DNA of 45,043 nucleotides from Acidobacteriota bacterium (GCA_015486055.1 WFSJ01000015.1:1-45043), one strand, 5' to 3'. Counted from the stretch's first letter, positions 10,601 through 18,497 are shown. Numbers and translations are program-made. Notes: generated by a model not told the origin, from the letters alone.

Positions 10601-11754
10601 ACTACAACATAGTTCATGGTTCTAGGCTGTTTGTTAAAGATGGTCAGAAGTTGGAGAAGGGTCAGATATTAGCGGAGTGGGATCCTTACGCATCCTCCAT
10701 AATTTCCGAAGTTGAAGGGTATGTGAAATTCGTGGATATAAAGGAAGGGGACACATTAATTGAAGAGAGGGATGAAGTCACAGGCCTTGTAGAAAAAATG
10801 GTAGTTCTCCCCCTTGATGAAACAAAGAGAAGAGAACTTGAACCTCAGATTCAGATAACAGATGAGAAAGGAAAGGTTCTTAAGACATATCTCATACCTG
10901 TAGATTCTCATTTAATGGTAAAAGAAGGAGAAAAGGTTTATCCTGGTAATATCTTAGTAAAGAAACTCAAAGATATAGCTACAACAAAGGATATAACAGA
11001 AGGTCTTCCGAGGGCAGAAGAGCTTTTTGAGGCAAGGCATCCAAAAAATCCAGCAATAATTTCTGAAGTAGATGGGATTGTAAAATTTGAGGAGAAAAAG
11101 AGCAAGGGAGCTTTAAGAGTGATAAAGGTGGTTTCAGAAGCCAGTGGAAAGGAAATGTCCTATAAAATTCCAAAGGGCGTTCACATAATAGTTCACGATG
11201 GTGATAAGGTAAGGGCAGGGGATCCTATTATTGAAGGGCATGTGGACCCAAGGGATATACTCAGTGTTCTTGGAGAAAAGGAACTTGCCCAGTATCTATT
11301 GAAAGAGGTGCAGAAGGTTTACAGACCCCAGGGGGTTAAGATTCACGATAAACACATTGAGGTAATCATAAGACAGATGCTTCGTTGGATAGTTATAGAG
11401 GATGTCGGGGATACTGATTTTATAGTGGGGCAAATAGTTGATAAGTATCAATTCCGAAAGGTTAATGAAGGAATGCTTGCAAAGGGGAAGAAACCTGCAA
11501 GGGGTAAACCCCATCTTCTTGGAATATCGAGGGCAGCACTAAATTCTCCGAGCTTCATCTCCGCTGCCTCCTTTCAGGAAACATCAAAGGTCCTCGCAGA
11601 TGCAGCGATCCAGGGTAAGGTAGATTACCTTAAGGGGATAAAGGAAAATGTAATTCTCGGAAGGATAGTCCCTGCAGGTACAGGTTTTCAGTTCTACAAG
11701 TCTCTTAGCGGTGAAGAAAAAAAGGAGAAAAAAGAGATGGAGGTTAAAACTTAA
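7609..11754 (+). CDS. rpoC: RNA polymerase beta' subunit
   Basis: The 1381-residue beta' subunit holding the catalytic magnesium loop. Visible landmarks are: the N-terminal zinc ribbon (CLCGKYKKK...GTICEKCGVEV, about residues 67-90); the clamp and lid segment RFRQNLLGKRVDFSGRSVI; the active-site NADFDGDQMAVH; the bridge helix/trigger loop region with GEPGTQLTMRTFHTGG; and the second zinc site (TTEDCGT..., TCEAEDGICQKCYGRN). It starts 13 nt after rpoB behind gggaggaagg. No convincing hairpin terminator follows the stop. Confidence 0.97.
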   Translation: MKKGLQLREMTIMDFDAMRVRLASPEDIRNWSYGEVKKPETINYRTHKPERDGLFCARIFGPIQDYQCLCGKYKKKKDKGTICEKCGVEVTVKEVRRERIGHIELASPVAHIWYYKGPPSRIGLILGIPGKEIERIVVYDKYVVLDPGDPKKTGLKYRQTLTEEEVEKLTESGVDPGSYRLGIGAEALKQLLSEVNVEEEAEELRELMQREKNQQKLKKISKRLALIKGFKESGVRPEWMVMDVIPVLPPDLRPLVKLDGGRFGNADLNELYKRVINRNNRLKRMIDANSPELILRNEKRLLQQSVDALFDNSKLARPQTNQHRKPFKSLSDNLRGKQGRFRQNLLGKRVDFSGRSVIVVGPELKIHQTGLPKKMALELFKPFIAHKLEKDGLVTTVKVAEEWIEQERPEVWDALDEVVREHPVLLNRAPTLHRLGIQAFEPILIEGKAIRIHPLVCPAFNADFDGDQMAVHIPISMEAQAESLLLMLSSRNILSPANGKPLATPTQDMVLGIAYLTLEKVNAQGTGKSFNSMDEVLLAYSLGKVHLNAVIELRYSGEFLDLTANVEDAQDVLNTRLQKLKNQLISTTVGRVIFNDAMPSELPFVNGFLKKKGIANLIYYAYLRFGLDFTVDLLDRLKAVGFKYATVSGISIGIEDIIVPKEKEKLVSKALKEVMRIDNQYMEGTITKGERLNKLSDTWHEVTERIRNRMFEAMGEESRKGKINPLYLMSETGARGSKDQISQLAGIRGLMAKPSGEVIETPITSNFREGLSVAQYFISTHGARKGLADTALKTSKSGYLTRRVVDVAQDITITTEDCGTINGIELTDIEENGKIIEPLEDRILGRISMEEIKDPETGEILVKEGEEIDEAKARRIVNAGIERVRVRTVLTCEAEDGICQKCYGRNMATSKMVELGEAVGIIAAQSIGEPGTQLTMRTFHTGGIAKKGEGQNTHVAKIDGIVKFQDLKTVVDPDGNPIVVTRLGKIILLDYKGRERVHYNIVHGSRLFVKDGQKLEKGQILAEWDPYASSIISEVEGYVKFVDIKEGDTLIEERDEVTGLVEKMVVLPLDETKRRELEPQIQITDEKGKVLKTYLIPVDSHLMVKEGEKVYPGNILVKKLKDIATTKDITEGLPRAEELFEARHPKNPAIISEVDGIVKFEEKKSKGALRVIKVVSEASGKEMSYKIPKGVHIIVHDGDKVRAGDPIIEGHVDPRDILSVLGEKELAQYLLKEVQKVYRPQGVKIHDKHIEVIIRQMLRWIVIEDVGDTDFIVGQIVDKYQFRKVNEGMLAKGKKPARGKPHLLGISRAALNSPSFISAASFQETSKVLADAAIQGKVDYLKGIKENVILGRIVPAGTGFQFYKSLSGEEKKEKKEMEVKT

Positions 11755-12263
11755 AAGATACTTGTAATTTTCTTATTGCTTCTTTTCCTATTGGGATTTC
11801 ATAGGGCCTCTGATAGAAGAAGGCTATTTTCCAAATTTTAAGTGTTTGAGGAAAAAAGGAGCTGGGGCAAGATTTTACAAAAGTGCTTAAGGAGGCAGAA
11901 ATTCCCGATTACATTCATAGGATAGAGAATAGGGCGAATATCTCATCCAAGCTTCCCATGATTAAAGATTTTAGAGCATTCATGCTTATGGAAGATTGTA
12001 GACAATGTTGGAGAAAGGACATTATTTAGCAGACTTTTTGTATGTTCTGGATGGGGATGGTTTATGAGGCTTTCATAATAAGTGCTTTGGTAAAAGATAA
12101 AATTTCCTTCTCCCTTCTTGTTCTCTGGGTGCTTTTTGCTGCTTTTGTAGTTCCTTCAAGGACCATTCTTAAAATAAAGAAGTTTTTTAAAGATAGCGGT
12201 GAGATTCTCTCTGGACAGTGCTTAAGGACAGACGATAGGAATAAGAATTTCCCGAAAGTTTGA
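11755..12263 (+). pseudogene. Broken gene, probable alkaline phosphatase/phosphodiesterase superfamily remnant
   Basis: No intact gene occupies this stretch, but protein-like pieces appear in different frames. In one frame 11804-11890 reads GPLIEEGYFPNFKCLRKKGAGARF before a stop. This resembles the early segment of type I phosphodiesterase/alkaline phosphatase superfamily proteins, where 'PLIEEGxLPNFxxLxxxGA' follows the first metal-binding Asp. A second frame (11850-12029) reads LGQDFTKVLKEAEIPDYIHRIENRANI and onward to a TAG. After that stop the same frame continues 12030-12263 with a hydrophobic segment. Frameshifts plus an in-frame stop point to decay. The catalytic Asp/Thr region and the C-terminal His/Asp ligands are not visible. 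The family assignment rests on one short segment. The rest of this roughly 550-nt gap holds only the candidate promoter of the next gene. Confidence 0.5.
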
Positions 12264-12288
12264 AATGAGTAATATTTGATAGTAAAAT
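12260..12288 (+). promoter_or_regulatory. Candidate sigma-70 promoter for the DsbC-like gene
   Basis: TTGAAA (12260-12265) and TAAAAT (12283-12288) are separated by 17 nt. The predicted transcription start falls about 7 nt later, on the gggagg ribosome site just before the ATG at 12303. This would give a very short leader. It is a match by eye only. Confidence 0.4.
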
Positions 12289-12302
12289 TTAACGGGAGGT
12301 AA

Positions 12303-13082
12303 ATGATGAAGAGAAATTTGATAAGTTTTATAGTTGTTTTAGTCCTTTTTATTCCTGTGCTTGCTAAAACTGCCAAGAAAGGAGTTTGCTCAGGGATTAC
12401 CATTGCTACTGTAAAAAAGCATATTCCCAATTTTCCTGAGGCCAGAATCTATTCTAAAAAGGAAGTGGAAGGTTTATGTGAACTTATGGTTGAAGCAAAT
12501 GGGAGATATTATCCTCTCTATATAGGGAAGAATTTTGTCCTCATTGGAAACCTGTTTAGGGAGGGGAAGAATCTTACAAGGGAGTCATTTAATACTGTAA
12601 GGAATAAGGAATTAGCAAATCTTAAGAAGAACTTCAAAACAATGGTTCCTGAAGTGGAGAAATTGGTAGTTATGAAGTATAAACCTTCTAAGTCTGCAAG
12701 AAGAATTCTTTATATGTTTACTGACCCTGTTTGTCCTTACTGTGCAAGAGCGGAGAAGCAGATCAAGCAGATAGCAAAAGAAAACGATGTTTATTTAAAG
12801 GTGTTATTCTTTCCCGTTCACAGACCAAGGGGTTGGGATCTCGCCTCAGTTGCTGTATGCAAGGGATTTGGTCTTGATACATATCTTGCCAAGGATTGGG
12901 AGAAGAAAGTCAACCCTTCAAAAGAAAAATGTTCAAAGGGTGAGGATATCCTCAAAGCTACAGATATTCTTGTAAGGAAACTCCAAATAACAGGAGTTCC
13001 TACCTTTATCCTTGATAATGGAGATAGAGTTTCAGGAGCTAATATGGAAGCCCTTAAGAAAATGTTGTCATCTGCGAAATAA
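12303..13082 (+). CDS. Exported DsbC/DsbG-like thiol:disulfide protein
   Basis: The 259 residues begin with a signal peptide (MMKRNLISFIVVLVLFIPVLA, cleavage likely after VLA), so the protein acts in the periplasm. An N-terminal half of the DsbC dimerisation type (IPNFPEARIYSKKEVEGLCELMVEANGRYYPLYI... GNLFREGKNLT) leads to a thioredoxin fold. That fold has the redox pair CPYC at 144-147 and the cis-proline segment TGVPTFIL near the end. Three further cysteines are present (two in the mature chain before or after the fold, one in CKGFG). DsbC-type proteins isomerise wrong disulfides. A DsbG-like or other reductase role is equally possible. The start is ambiguous between ATG 12303 and ATG 12306, both behind gggaggt. 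No DsbD partner is in the window. Confidence 0.88.
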   Translation: MMKRNLISFIVVLVLFIPVLAKTAKKGVCSGITIATVKKHIPNFPEARIYSKKEVEGLCELMVEANGRYYPLYIGKNFVLIGNLFREGKNLTRESFNTVRNKELANLKKNFKTMVPEVEKLVVMKYKPSKSARRILYMFTDPVCPYCARAEKQIKQIAKENDVYLKVLFFPVHRPRGWDLASVAVCKGFGLDTYLAKDWEKKVNPSKEKCSKGEDILKATDILVRKLQITGVPTFILDNGDRVSGANMEALKKMLSSAK

Positions 13083-13125
13083 ATTTACCCTTGACCCTGA
13101 GCTTAGTTTTTCTTAATCTCTTCCC

Positions 13126-14280
13126 ATGAAGCTTTATTTTCAATGCACTATGGGAATTGCAGGGGATATGACTGTTGCCTCCCTTGGGCAGCTTACAGGG
13201 ACAACGAAGGATGAGTTCAGAGAAAAGTTAAGACAATGGAATTTTCCTGTAGAGCTGAGCTTAATAAGTAAGAAAAATTCCGGAATTTCAGGTCTCTACC
13301 TTTCACTTAAGATTAATGATAGACTGAGCGAAACATATTTTCAGGATGTGGAGGAAATAATCTCTGAGGTAAACGAGAAAGATGAGGTAAAAAAATTGGC
13401 CCTCAGGACTTTCAAATTGCTTTTCAAGGCAGAGGGAAAAGCTCACGGTAGTTCCTATGATAAGGTTCATCTTCACGAGGCAGGTTCCTGGGATGCTATA
13501 TTTGATATATTTACAGCTTCCTGGCTGATCCATAAGATTTTCCCATCGGAAGTCCTTCATTCACCCGTGAATATAGGAAGGGGGAATGTAAAAACTTCTC
13601 ACGGATTGCTCCCTGTTCCAGCCCCAGCTGTTGCTGAACTTCTGAGGGGAAGGGAAATTTTCTCAGAGGGCCCTGAAGCAGAACTTACCACTCCTACAGG
13701 GGCGGCAATTTTGAAAAGCTTTGCAAAGGAGGGAAATATTCCCTCTGGTAGAGTTGTTTCGGTTGGATATGGACTTGGAACAAAGGAATTTCCTGGCTAC
13801 CCTAATTTTTTAAGGGCTTTCCTCATAGATGAAGGAAGAGAATTCAAGAGAATAGTGGAGATAGAGACAGAAGTGGATGATTCTACAGGAGAATTGCTGG
13901 GGAACCTGTGGGATGAACTTCGGGGGAATATCCTTGACATGTTCTTTGTCCCTGTTTTTATGAAGAAAGGAAGGCCCGGGACACTGATAAGGATCATTGC
14001 AAGACCTGAAAGGCTTGAAAATATATCAAGGGTAATATTTTCATCAACAACTACAATAGGGTTAAGATATAGCTTTAAGGATAGGATAGAACTTGAGAGG
14101 AAAACAGAGGAAGTTGAGATTCTCGGTAGAAAAGCCAAAGTCAAGATTGCCCACTTTCAAGGGGAACCTCTTAATATGCTTCCGGAATTTTCCTCTTGCA
14201 AGAAACTTGCTAAGGAGCTTAAAATATCAGTTAAGGAAGCTTGTCAGATGATAATGTCTCAATGGAGAAAAACTAAATGA
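13126..14280 (+). CDS. larC: LarC-family protein (nickel-pincer cofactor / DUF111)
   Basis: The 384-residue protein matches the LarC family. The N-terminus YFQCTMGIAGDM corresponds to the family's 'YFDCxxGIAGDM'. HLHEAGSWDAIFDI, LLPVPAPAVAELL, ELTTPTGAAIL and ETEVDDSTGELLGNL are further family segments. In lactobacilli LarC inserts nickel into the pincer cofactor of lactate racemase using CTP; here no larA, larB or larE is present in the window. In some lactobacilli the protein needs a ribosomal frameshift, but here it is one continuous frame. The ATG lacks a visible ribosome site (tctcttccc). A TTGACC at 13091 with a poor -10 at about 13112-13117 would give an almost leaderless mRNA. The stop overlaps metG by 4 nt. 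Confidence 0.9.
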   Translation: MKLYFQCTMGIAGDMTVASLGQLTGTTKDEFREKLRQWNFPVELSLISKKNSGISGLYLSLKINDRLSETYFQDVEEIISEVNEKDEVKKLALRTFKLLFKAEGKAHGSSYDKVHLHEAGSWDAIFDIFTASWLIHKIFPSEVLHSPVNIGRGNVKTSHGLLPVPAPAVAELLRGREIFSEGPEAELTTPTGAAILKSFAKEGNIPSGRVVSVGYGLGTKEFPGYPNFLRAFLIDEGREFKRIVEIETEVDDSTGELLGNLWDELRGNILDMFFVPVFMKKGRPGTLIRIIARPERLENISRVIFSSTTTIGLRYSFKDRIELERKTEEVEILGRKAKVKIAHFQGEPLNMLPEFSSCKKLAKELKISVKEACQMIMSQWRKTK

Positions 14281-16130
14281 AGTTCTATCTTACAACTCCT
14301 ATATATTATGTGAATGGGAAACCCCATCTTGGCCATGCTTATACCACTGTAATTGGGGATGTTATTGCAAGATACAAGAAGATGAAGGGTTATGATGTTT
14401 TTTATCTTACAGGAACGGATGAGCATGGAGGAAAAATAGAAAAGGCAGCAAGGAGAATGGGGAAATCGCCCAAATCTCTTGCCGATGAGATGGTGATCTA
14501 TTTCAAGGATTTATGGAGAGACTTAAACATAGAATATGATTTCTTTATAAGGACGACCATGGATTTTCATGAAAAGAAGGTGGCAGAAATTTTTGAGGCA
14601 TTGAGATCAAAAGGTTATATATACAAGGGCAGTTACAGTGGATGGTACTGCTACAATTGTGAAAACTTTGTCCCTGACGATGCTCCTGAGGAAGACGGAG
14701 TAAAAATATGCCCAGACTGCGGGAGCAAGACAGAGTTCATAACAGAGGAAAACTATTTCTTTAAGCTCTCAGAGTTTCAAAAACCCCTTCTCAATTTCTA
14801 CAGAAAAAATCCTGACTTTGTCCAGCCAAAGTTCATGATGAACAAAGTTGTAAGCTTTGTCGAGGCTGGAATGAAAGACCTGAGCATAACGAGAACGAGT
14901 GTAGGATGGGGGATAAATGTTCCATCTGACCCTTCTCATATTATCTATGTTTGGTTCGATGCGCTTTTTAACTATATAACTGGACTCAGGGGAGAATTTG
15001 AGCATTATTGGCCAGTTGATCTTCATATAATTGGAAAGGACATAATAATATTCCATGCAGTTTATTGGCCAGCCTTTCTGATGGCTGCTGGATTTGAGTT
15101 GCCAAAGAAAATCCTTTCCCATGGATGGTGGCTCGTTAACAAAAAGAAGATGTCAAAGCACACAGGAAATGTCCTTGCGCCCCAAATACTTATAGATAAC
15201 TTCGGGGCTGATGCTCTAAGGTATTTTCTTCTAAGAGAAACGACAATAGGTCTGGATGGCAATTTTTCCCATGAATCCTTTATAGAAAGGTATAATGCTG
15301 ACCTTGCCAATGAACTTGGAAATATAGTTTCGAGGACTATTACAATGGCTCTTAAGTACTTTGGTGGGGTCCTTCCAGCACCAGGTCCTGAAGAGGATAA
15401 AGATGTGGAAATGAGAAAGAACTGGCTTGAAACAGAAGCAGAGGTAAAGGAAGCCTATGATAATTATGAATTCTCTAAAGGCTTAACATTTCTGTGGGAT
15501 TATCTCCGTTCTATAAACAAGTATTTAGTGAAGACTGAACCGTGGAAAACTGGGAGGAAGAATCCTAAAAGGACATCAAGGGTACTGCTTACTGCCCTGA
15601 GAGCTATATTTTGCTCTTCAAAATTCGTATATCCTGTGATGCCGTCTTCAACAGGAAAGATAATAAAGGCTATAGATGGAGAGAACTTGGATTTTTCATG
15701 GGATAGGTATAAAGAAGGGCGAAAAATAAAGTCCATTGAGAAGCTTTTTCCAAGGATTGGGAAGGAAGAATTCTTCAAGGAGGAAACAAAAATGGAGGAA
15801 GAAAAAAACTATGTAAATATTGAAGATTTCAGAAAAATGGGCCTCAAGGTGGGAAAAATCATTGAGGTGAGCGAAATAGAGAATGCTGATAAGCTTTACT
15901 TGTTGAAGGTTGATATGGGAGATCATCAAAGACAACTCGTTGCAGGTTTGAAGCAGTACTATAGTCCTGAGGAGCTCATCGGAAGAAAGATAGTTGTGGT
16001 TTCGAACCTAAAACCTGTTAAACTAAGGGGTTACGAATCTCAGGGCATGCTTCTTGCCGCTGATATTAAAGGTAAACCTTATCTTCTTGACGTTCCAGGG
16101 GAAGTTCCTCCTGGCTCTATAGTGAGATGA
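14277..16130 (+). CDS. metG: Methionyl-tRNA synthetase with C-terminal tRNA-binding domain
   Basis: Charges tRNA-Met. The 617 residues contain the class I signature as HLGH (PHLGHAYTTV, about residues 17-26) and the second motif KKMSKHTGN (about 293-301), with His where Ser is common. A zinc knuckle (CYNCENF... CPDCGS) lies around 124-148, and the DALFNYITGL substrate region is present. The C-terminal about 110 residues form the OB-fold tRNA-binding (Arc1p/EMAP-like) domain, with VGKIIEVSEIENADKLYLLKVD. The ATGA overlaps at both ends link it to larC and to the YchF-like gene. Confidence 0.96.
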   Translation: MKFYLTTPIYYVNGKPHLGHAYTTVIGDVIARYKKMKGYDVFYLTGTDEHGGKIEKAARRMGKSPKSLADEMVIYFKDLWRDLNIEYDFFIRTTMDFHEKKVAEIFEALRSKGYIYKGSYSGWYCYNCENFVPDDAPEEDGVKICPDCGSKTEFITEENYFFKLSEFQKPLLNFYRKNPDFVQPKFMMNKVVSFVEAGMKDLSITRTSVGWGINVPSDPSHIIYVWFDALFNYITGLRGEFEHYWPVDLHIIGKDIIIFHAVYWPAFLMAAGFELPKKILSHGWWLVNKKKMSKHTGNVLAPQILIDNFGADALRYFLLRETTIGLDGNFSHESFIERYNADLANELGNIVSRTITMALKYFGGVLPAPGPEEDKDVEMRKNWLETEAEVKEAYDNYEFSKGLTFLWDYLRSINKYLVKTEPWKTGRKNPKRTSRVLLTALRAIFCSSKFVYPVMPSSTGKIIKAIDGENLDFSWDRYKEGRKIKSIEKLFPRIGKEEFFKEETKMEEEKNYVNIEDFRKMGLKVGKIIEVSEIENADKLYLLKVDMGDHQRQLVAGLKQYYSPEELIGRKIVVVSNLKPVKLRGYESQGMLLAADIKGKPYLLDVPGEVPPGSIVR

Positions 16131-17098
16131 AGTTTGTAATATTTGGAAAAAGTCAGAGCGGAAGAACTACATTTTTTAATCTCCTCACAGGCCTTGGGGA
16201 GAAAAAAAAGCGTCTTGCTATGGTTCGGGTTCCTGACCATCGGCTAAATGTCTTAGCAGAGGTGTGTAACTCAAAGAAAAGAACGCCTATAAATCTTGCT
16301 TTTGTTGACCCTTTGCCCATGGAGGAGACAAGCGAACTCCGTTCAGGAGATGCTGTTCTACATATTGTAAGATCAACCGACCCTGTAAAGGAAGTAGAAA
16401 AAATGGAGGAAGAATTTATATCAACCGATCTTGAGAGCATTTCCTTAAAGCTTGAGAAACTGGGGAAAGAATATTTAAGGAGAAAGGATAAAGAAGCTGA
16501 AAAGGGAATAGAATTTTTTCGCAAGGTGAAAGGGGTTCTTGAAAATGGAAAACCCCTCAGGGAGGAGATGGAAGAGGAAGGATACTTAAAGGGTCTTGGG
16601 CTTCTTTCTCTGAAGCCAATAATTCATGTGATAAATTGCAAATTTGAGGAAATAGAGAAATGGGAGAAGGAGGCAAAAAGAATAAGGGGAAGAATGAAGG
16701 GAGGATTTGCAATAGATGCAAGAACAGAACTTGAGCTCCTTTCCCTTTCCGATGGTGAGAGAAAAGAACTGATGGAGGAGTTCGGGATAAATGAGTTAAA
16801 GAGCGAAAAATTTTTATCAAAGGCTTTTGAAATTCTTGAACTTGTTGTTTTCTACACTCCAGGAGAAAAAGAAACAAGGGCTTGGGAAGTAAGAAAAGGC
16901 ACAAGAGCCATAGATGCAGCAGGAAAAATTCATTCAGATATAGCACAGGGATTTATAAAAGCAGAGGTTGGGAAGTTAGACGAATTTGTAGAGGCAAAAG
17001 GATGGTCAGGATTGAGGGAAAAAGGAAAACTACATTTGGAAGGGAAAGATTATATTGTCCAAGATGGAGATGTAATATACTTCAGGTTTAATAAATGA
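16127..17098 (+). CDS. YchF-like protein with a degenerate nucleotide-binding domain and C-terminal TGS domain
   Basis: The C-terminal 130 residues are plainly YchF/Ola1: FYTPGEKETRAWEVRKGTRA, then AAGKIHSDIAQGFIKAEV, and a closing TGS domain LEGKDYIVQDGDVIYFRFNK. The N-terminal half is not a normal G domain. The P-loop reads GKSQSGRTT, with Arg in place of the invariant Lys. The switch II region (DIAGLVxGASxGEGLGN in YchF) is reduced to DPLPMEETSELRSGD. The NxxE base-recognition motif is replaced by NCKFEE. At 323 residues it is about 40 shorter than E. coli YchF (363). It may be a paralogue that keeps ribosome or partner binding but not nucleotide hydrolysis; a standard ychF may lie elsewhere in the genome. 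It is locked between metG and tgt by 4-nt overlaps. Confidence 0.85.
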   Translation: MKFVIFGKSQSGRTTFFNLLTGLGEKKKRLAMVRVPDHRLNVLAEVCNSKKRTPINLAFVDPLPMEETSELRSGDAVLHIVRSTDPVKEVEKMEEEFISTDLESISLKLEKLGKEYLRRKDKEAEKGIEFFRKVKGVLENGKPLREEMEEEGYLKGLGLLSLKPIIHVINCKFEEIEKWEKEAKRIRGRMKGGFAIDARTELELLSLSDGERKELMEEFGINELKSEKFLSKAFEILELVVFYTPGEKETRAWEVRKGTRAIDAAGKIHSDIAQGFIKAEVGKLDEFVEAKGWSGLREKGKLHLEGKDYIVQDGDVIYFRFNK

Positions 17099-18189
17099 AA
17101 TTTGAGGTTTTGTGGAAGGATAAAAATACAAAAGCAAGGGTGGGGGTGCTTCATACAAGGGCAGGTCCTGTTATTACCCCTGCCTTTATGCCTGTAGGTT
17201 CAGAGGGGGCCGTAAAGGGTATTTTTCCTTCTCAGTTGTGGGAAATGGGTTATAAACTGCTCCTTTCAAATCTTTATCATCTCTATTTAAAGCCAGGCAT
17301 AGATGTGATAGAAAAATCAGGGGGAGTTGCAAAATTTATGGGATGGCCTGGAGCAGTCCTTACAGATTCAGGGGGATATCAAATATTCAGCCTTTCAGGG
17401 AGGATAGAAGTGAAAGAGGAGGGTATAGGCTTTTTGTCACCAATTGATGGGAGCAATCATTTCCTCACCCCCGAGGATGTCCTTGAATTTCAGCTCAGGA
17501 TCAAAGTTAATATAGCGATGGTGCTTGACCACTTCGTTTCCAACAAGTGCTCAAGGAATGAGGTAGAGAACGCAACAGCAAGGACTCTCAGATGGGCTGA
17601 GAGAGCCGCAAGAAAAAGGGGAAAATATAAAGATGAATCTGGAGTTTTCGGTATTGTTCAGGGTGGAATTTACCAGGATCTGAGATTAAAATCAGCCGAG
17701 GAACTTGTTTCAATGGGTTTTGATGGATATGCAATAGGGGGCTTAAGCGTGGGTGAAAAAGAAGAAGAGATGTTCAGGACAATAGAGCTCGTAGAAAATA
17801 TCCTTCCTGAGGGGAAACCGAGATATTTGATGGGAGTCGGGGAACCCTATCAGATGGTAAAAGCTATATCCCTTGGGGTAGATCTCTTTGACTGTGTTCT
17901 TCCTACAAGGAACGGAAGGAGAGGACAGATATTTAGTTCCTATGGGAAACTCAATGTAAAAAGGGCTGATTTTAAGGAGAATTTTGAACTTCCCTGTCCT
18001 GAAATTCCCTTTTCAAAAGCGCTTTTGAGACATCTTTACTCCACATCACACATAAATTCTTCTCTTTATAATACCTATATAAACCTGAAATTCTTTCTTG
18101 ACATAATGAATAAAATTCGTAAATATATTAAGGATAATTCCCTTGAGAGTTTTTTGAGGGAGATGAAAAAAGTTTGGAGGAATAAATGA
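17095..18189 (+). CDS. tgt: tRNA-guanine transglycosylase (Tgt) lacking the zinc site
   Basis: Tgt swaps guanine 34 for preQ1 in GUN-anticodon tRNAs on the path to queuosine. The catalytic core is intact in 364 residues: TDSGGYQIFSL (general acid/base Asp), IAMVLDHF, FGIVQGG, GGLSVGE, and the nucleophile segment VDLFDCVLPTRNGR. The C-terminal zinc subdomain is altered. Where the family has CxCxxC about 30 residues after RNG and a later IHN histidine, this protein has one Cys (ELPCPEIPFSKALLRHL) and TYIN. At most one of four ligands remains. The order tgt-yajC-secD-secF is the widespread arrangement, so orthology is not in doubt. Confidence 0.93.
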   Translation: MKFEVLWKDKNTKARVGVLHTRAGPVITPAFMPVGSEGAVKGIFPSQLWEMGYKLLLSNLYHLYLKPGIDVIEKSGGVAKFMGWPGAVLTDSGGYQIFSLSGRIEVKEEGIGFLSPIDGSNHFLTPEDVLEFQLRIKVNIAMVLDHFVSNKCSRNEVENATARTLRWAERAARKRGKYKDESGVFGIVQGGIYQDLRLKSAEELVSMGFDGYAIGGLSVGEKEEEMFRTIELVENILPEGKPRYLMGVGEPYQMVKAISLGVDLFDCVLPTRNGRRGQIFSSYGKLNVKRADFKENFELPCPEIPFSKALLRHLYSTSHINSSLYNTYINLKFFLDIMNKIRKYIKDNSLESFLREMKKVWRNK

Positions 18190-18497
18190 TAAGTGCACTT
18201 TATGCTCAGGCGGCAGGACAAACAACGAAGCCAGGGGGTTCCTTTATGGGCTCCCTGATAATGATAGCCCTGATATTTATAGTTTTCTACCTTCTTCTTA
18301 TTCTGCCAGCAAAGAAGAGGCAGAAGAAACATCAGGAGCTGGTGAATTCTATAGAAGTTGGGGATGGGGTAGTAACAGCAGGTGGGATAGTTGGGAAAGT
18401 CACTACTGTTTATGAGGATAGGATAGAAGTTGATTCCAAGGGTACAAAATTTGAAGTTATAAAGAACTATGTAACCAATGTAACAAAGAAGAGGTAA
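18186..18497 (+). CDS. yajC: Sec translocon accessory protein YajC
   Basis: A small 103-residue membrane protein that associates with SecDF. One membrane helix (about residues 22-41, SLIMIALIFIVFYLLLILPA) is followed by KKRQKKHQELVNSIEVGDGVVTAGGIVGKV, the family signature. Its ATG overlaps the tgt stop by 4 nt and secD follows after 2 nt. This is the canonical tgt-yajC-secD-secF string. Confidence 0.95.
   Translation: MISALYAQAAGQTTKPGGSFMGSLIMIALIFIVFYLLLILPAKKRQKKHQELVNSIEVGDGVVTAGGIVGKVTTVYEDRIEVDSKGTKFEVIKNYVTNVTKKR

Noticed and set aside
10123-10617. Minus-strand frame of 164 codons inside rpoC
   Set aside because: Shadow of rpoC; rich in Tyr, Ser and Phe, with no motif and no ribosome site.
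12042-12263. Short plus-strand frame with a hydrophobic segment as a separate membrane protein
   Set aside because: The same frame continues protein-like sequence upstream of a TAG at 12027, so it is better explained as part of the decayed gene.
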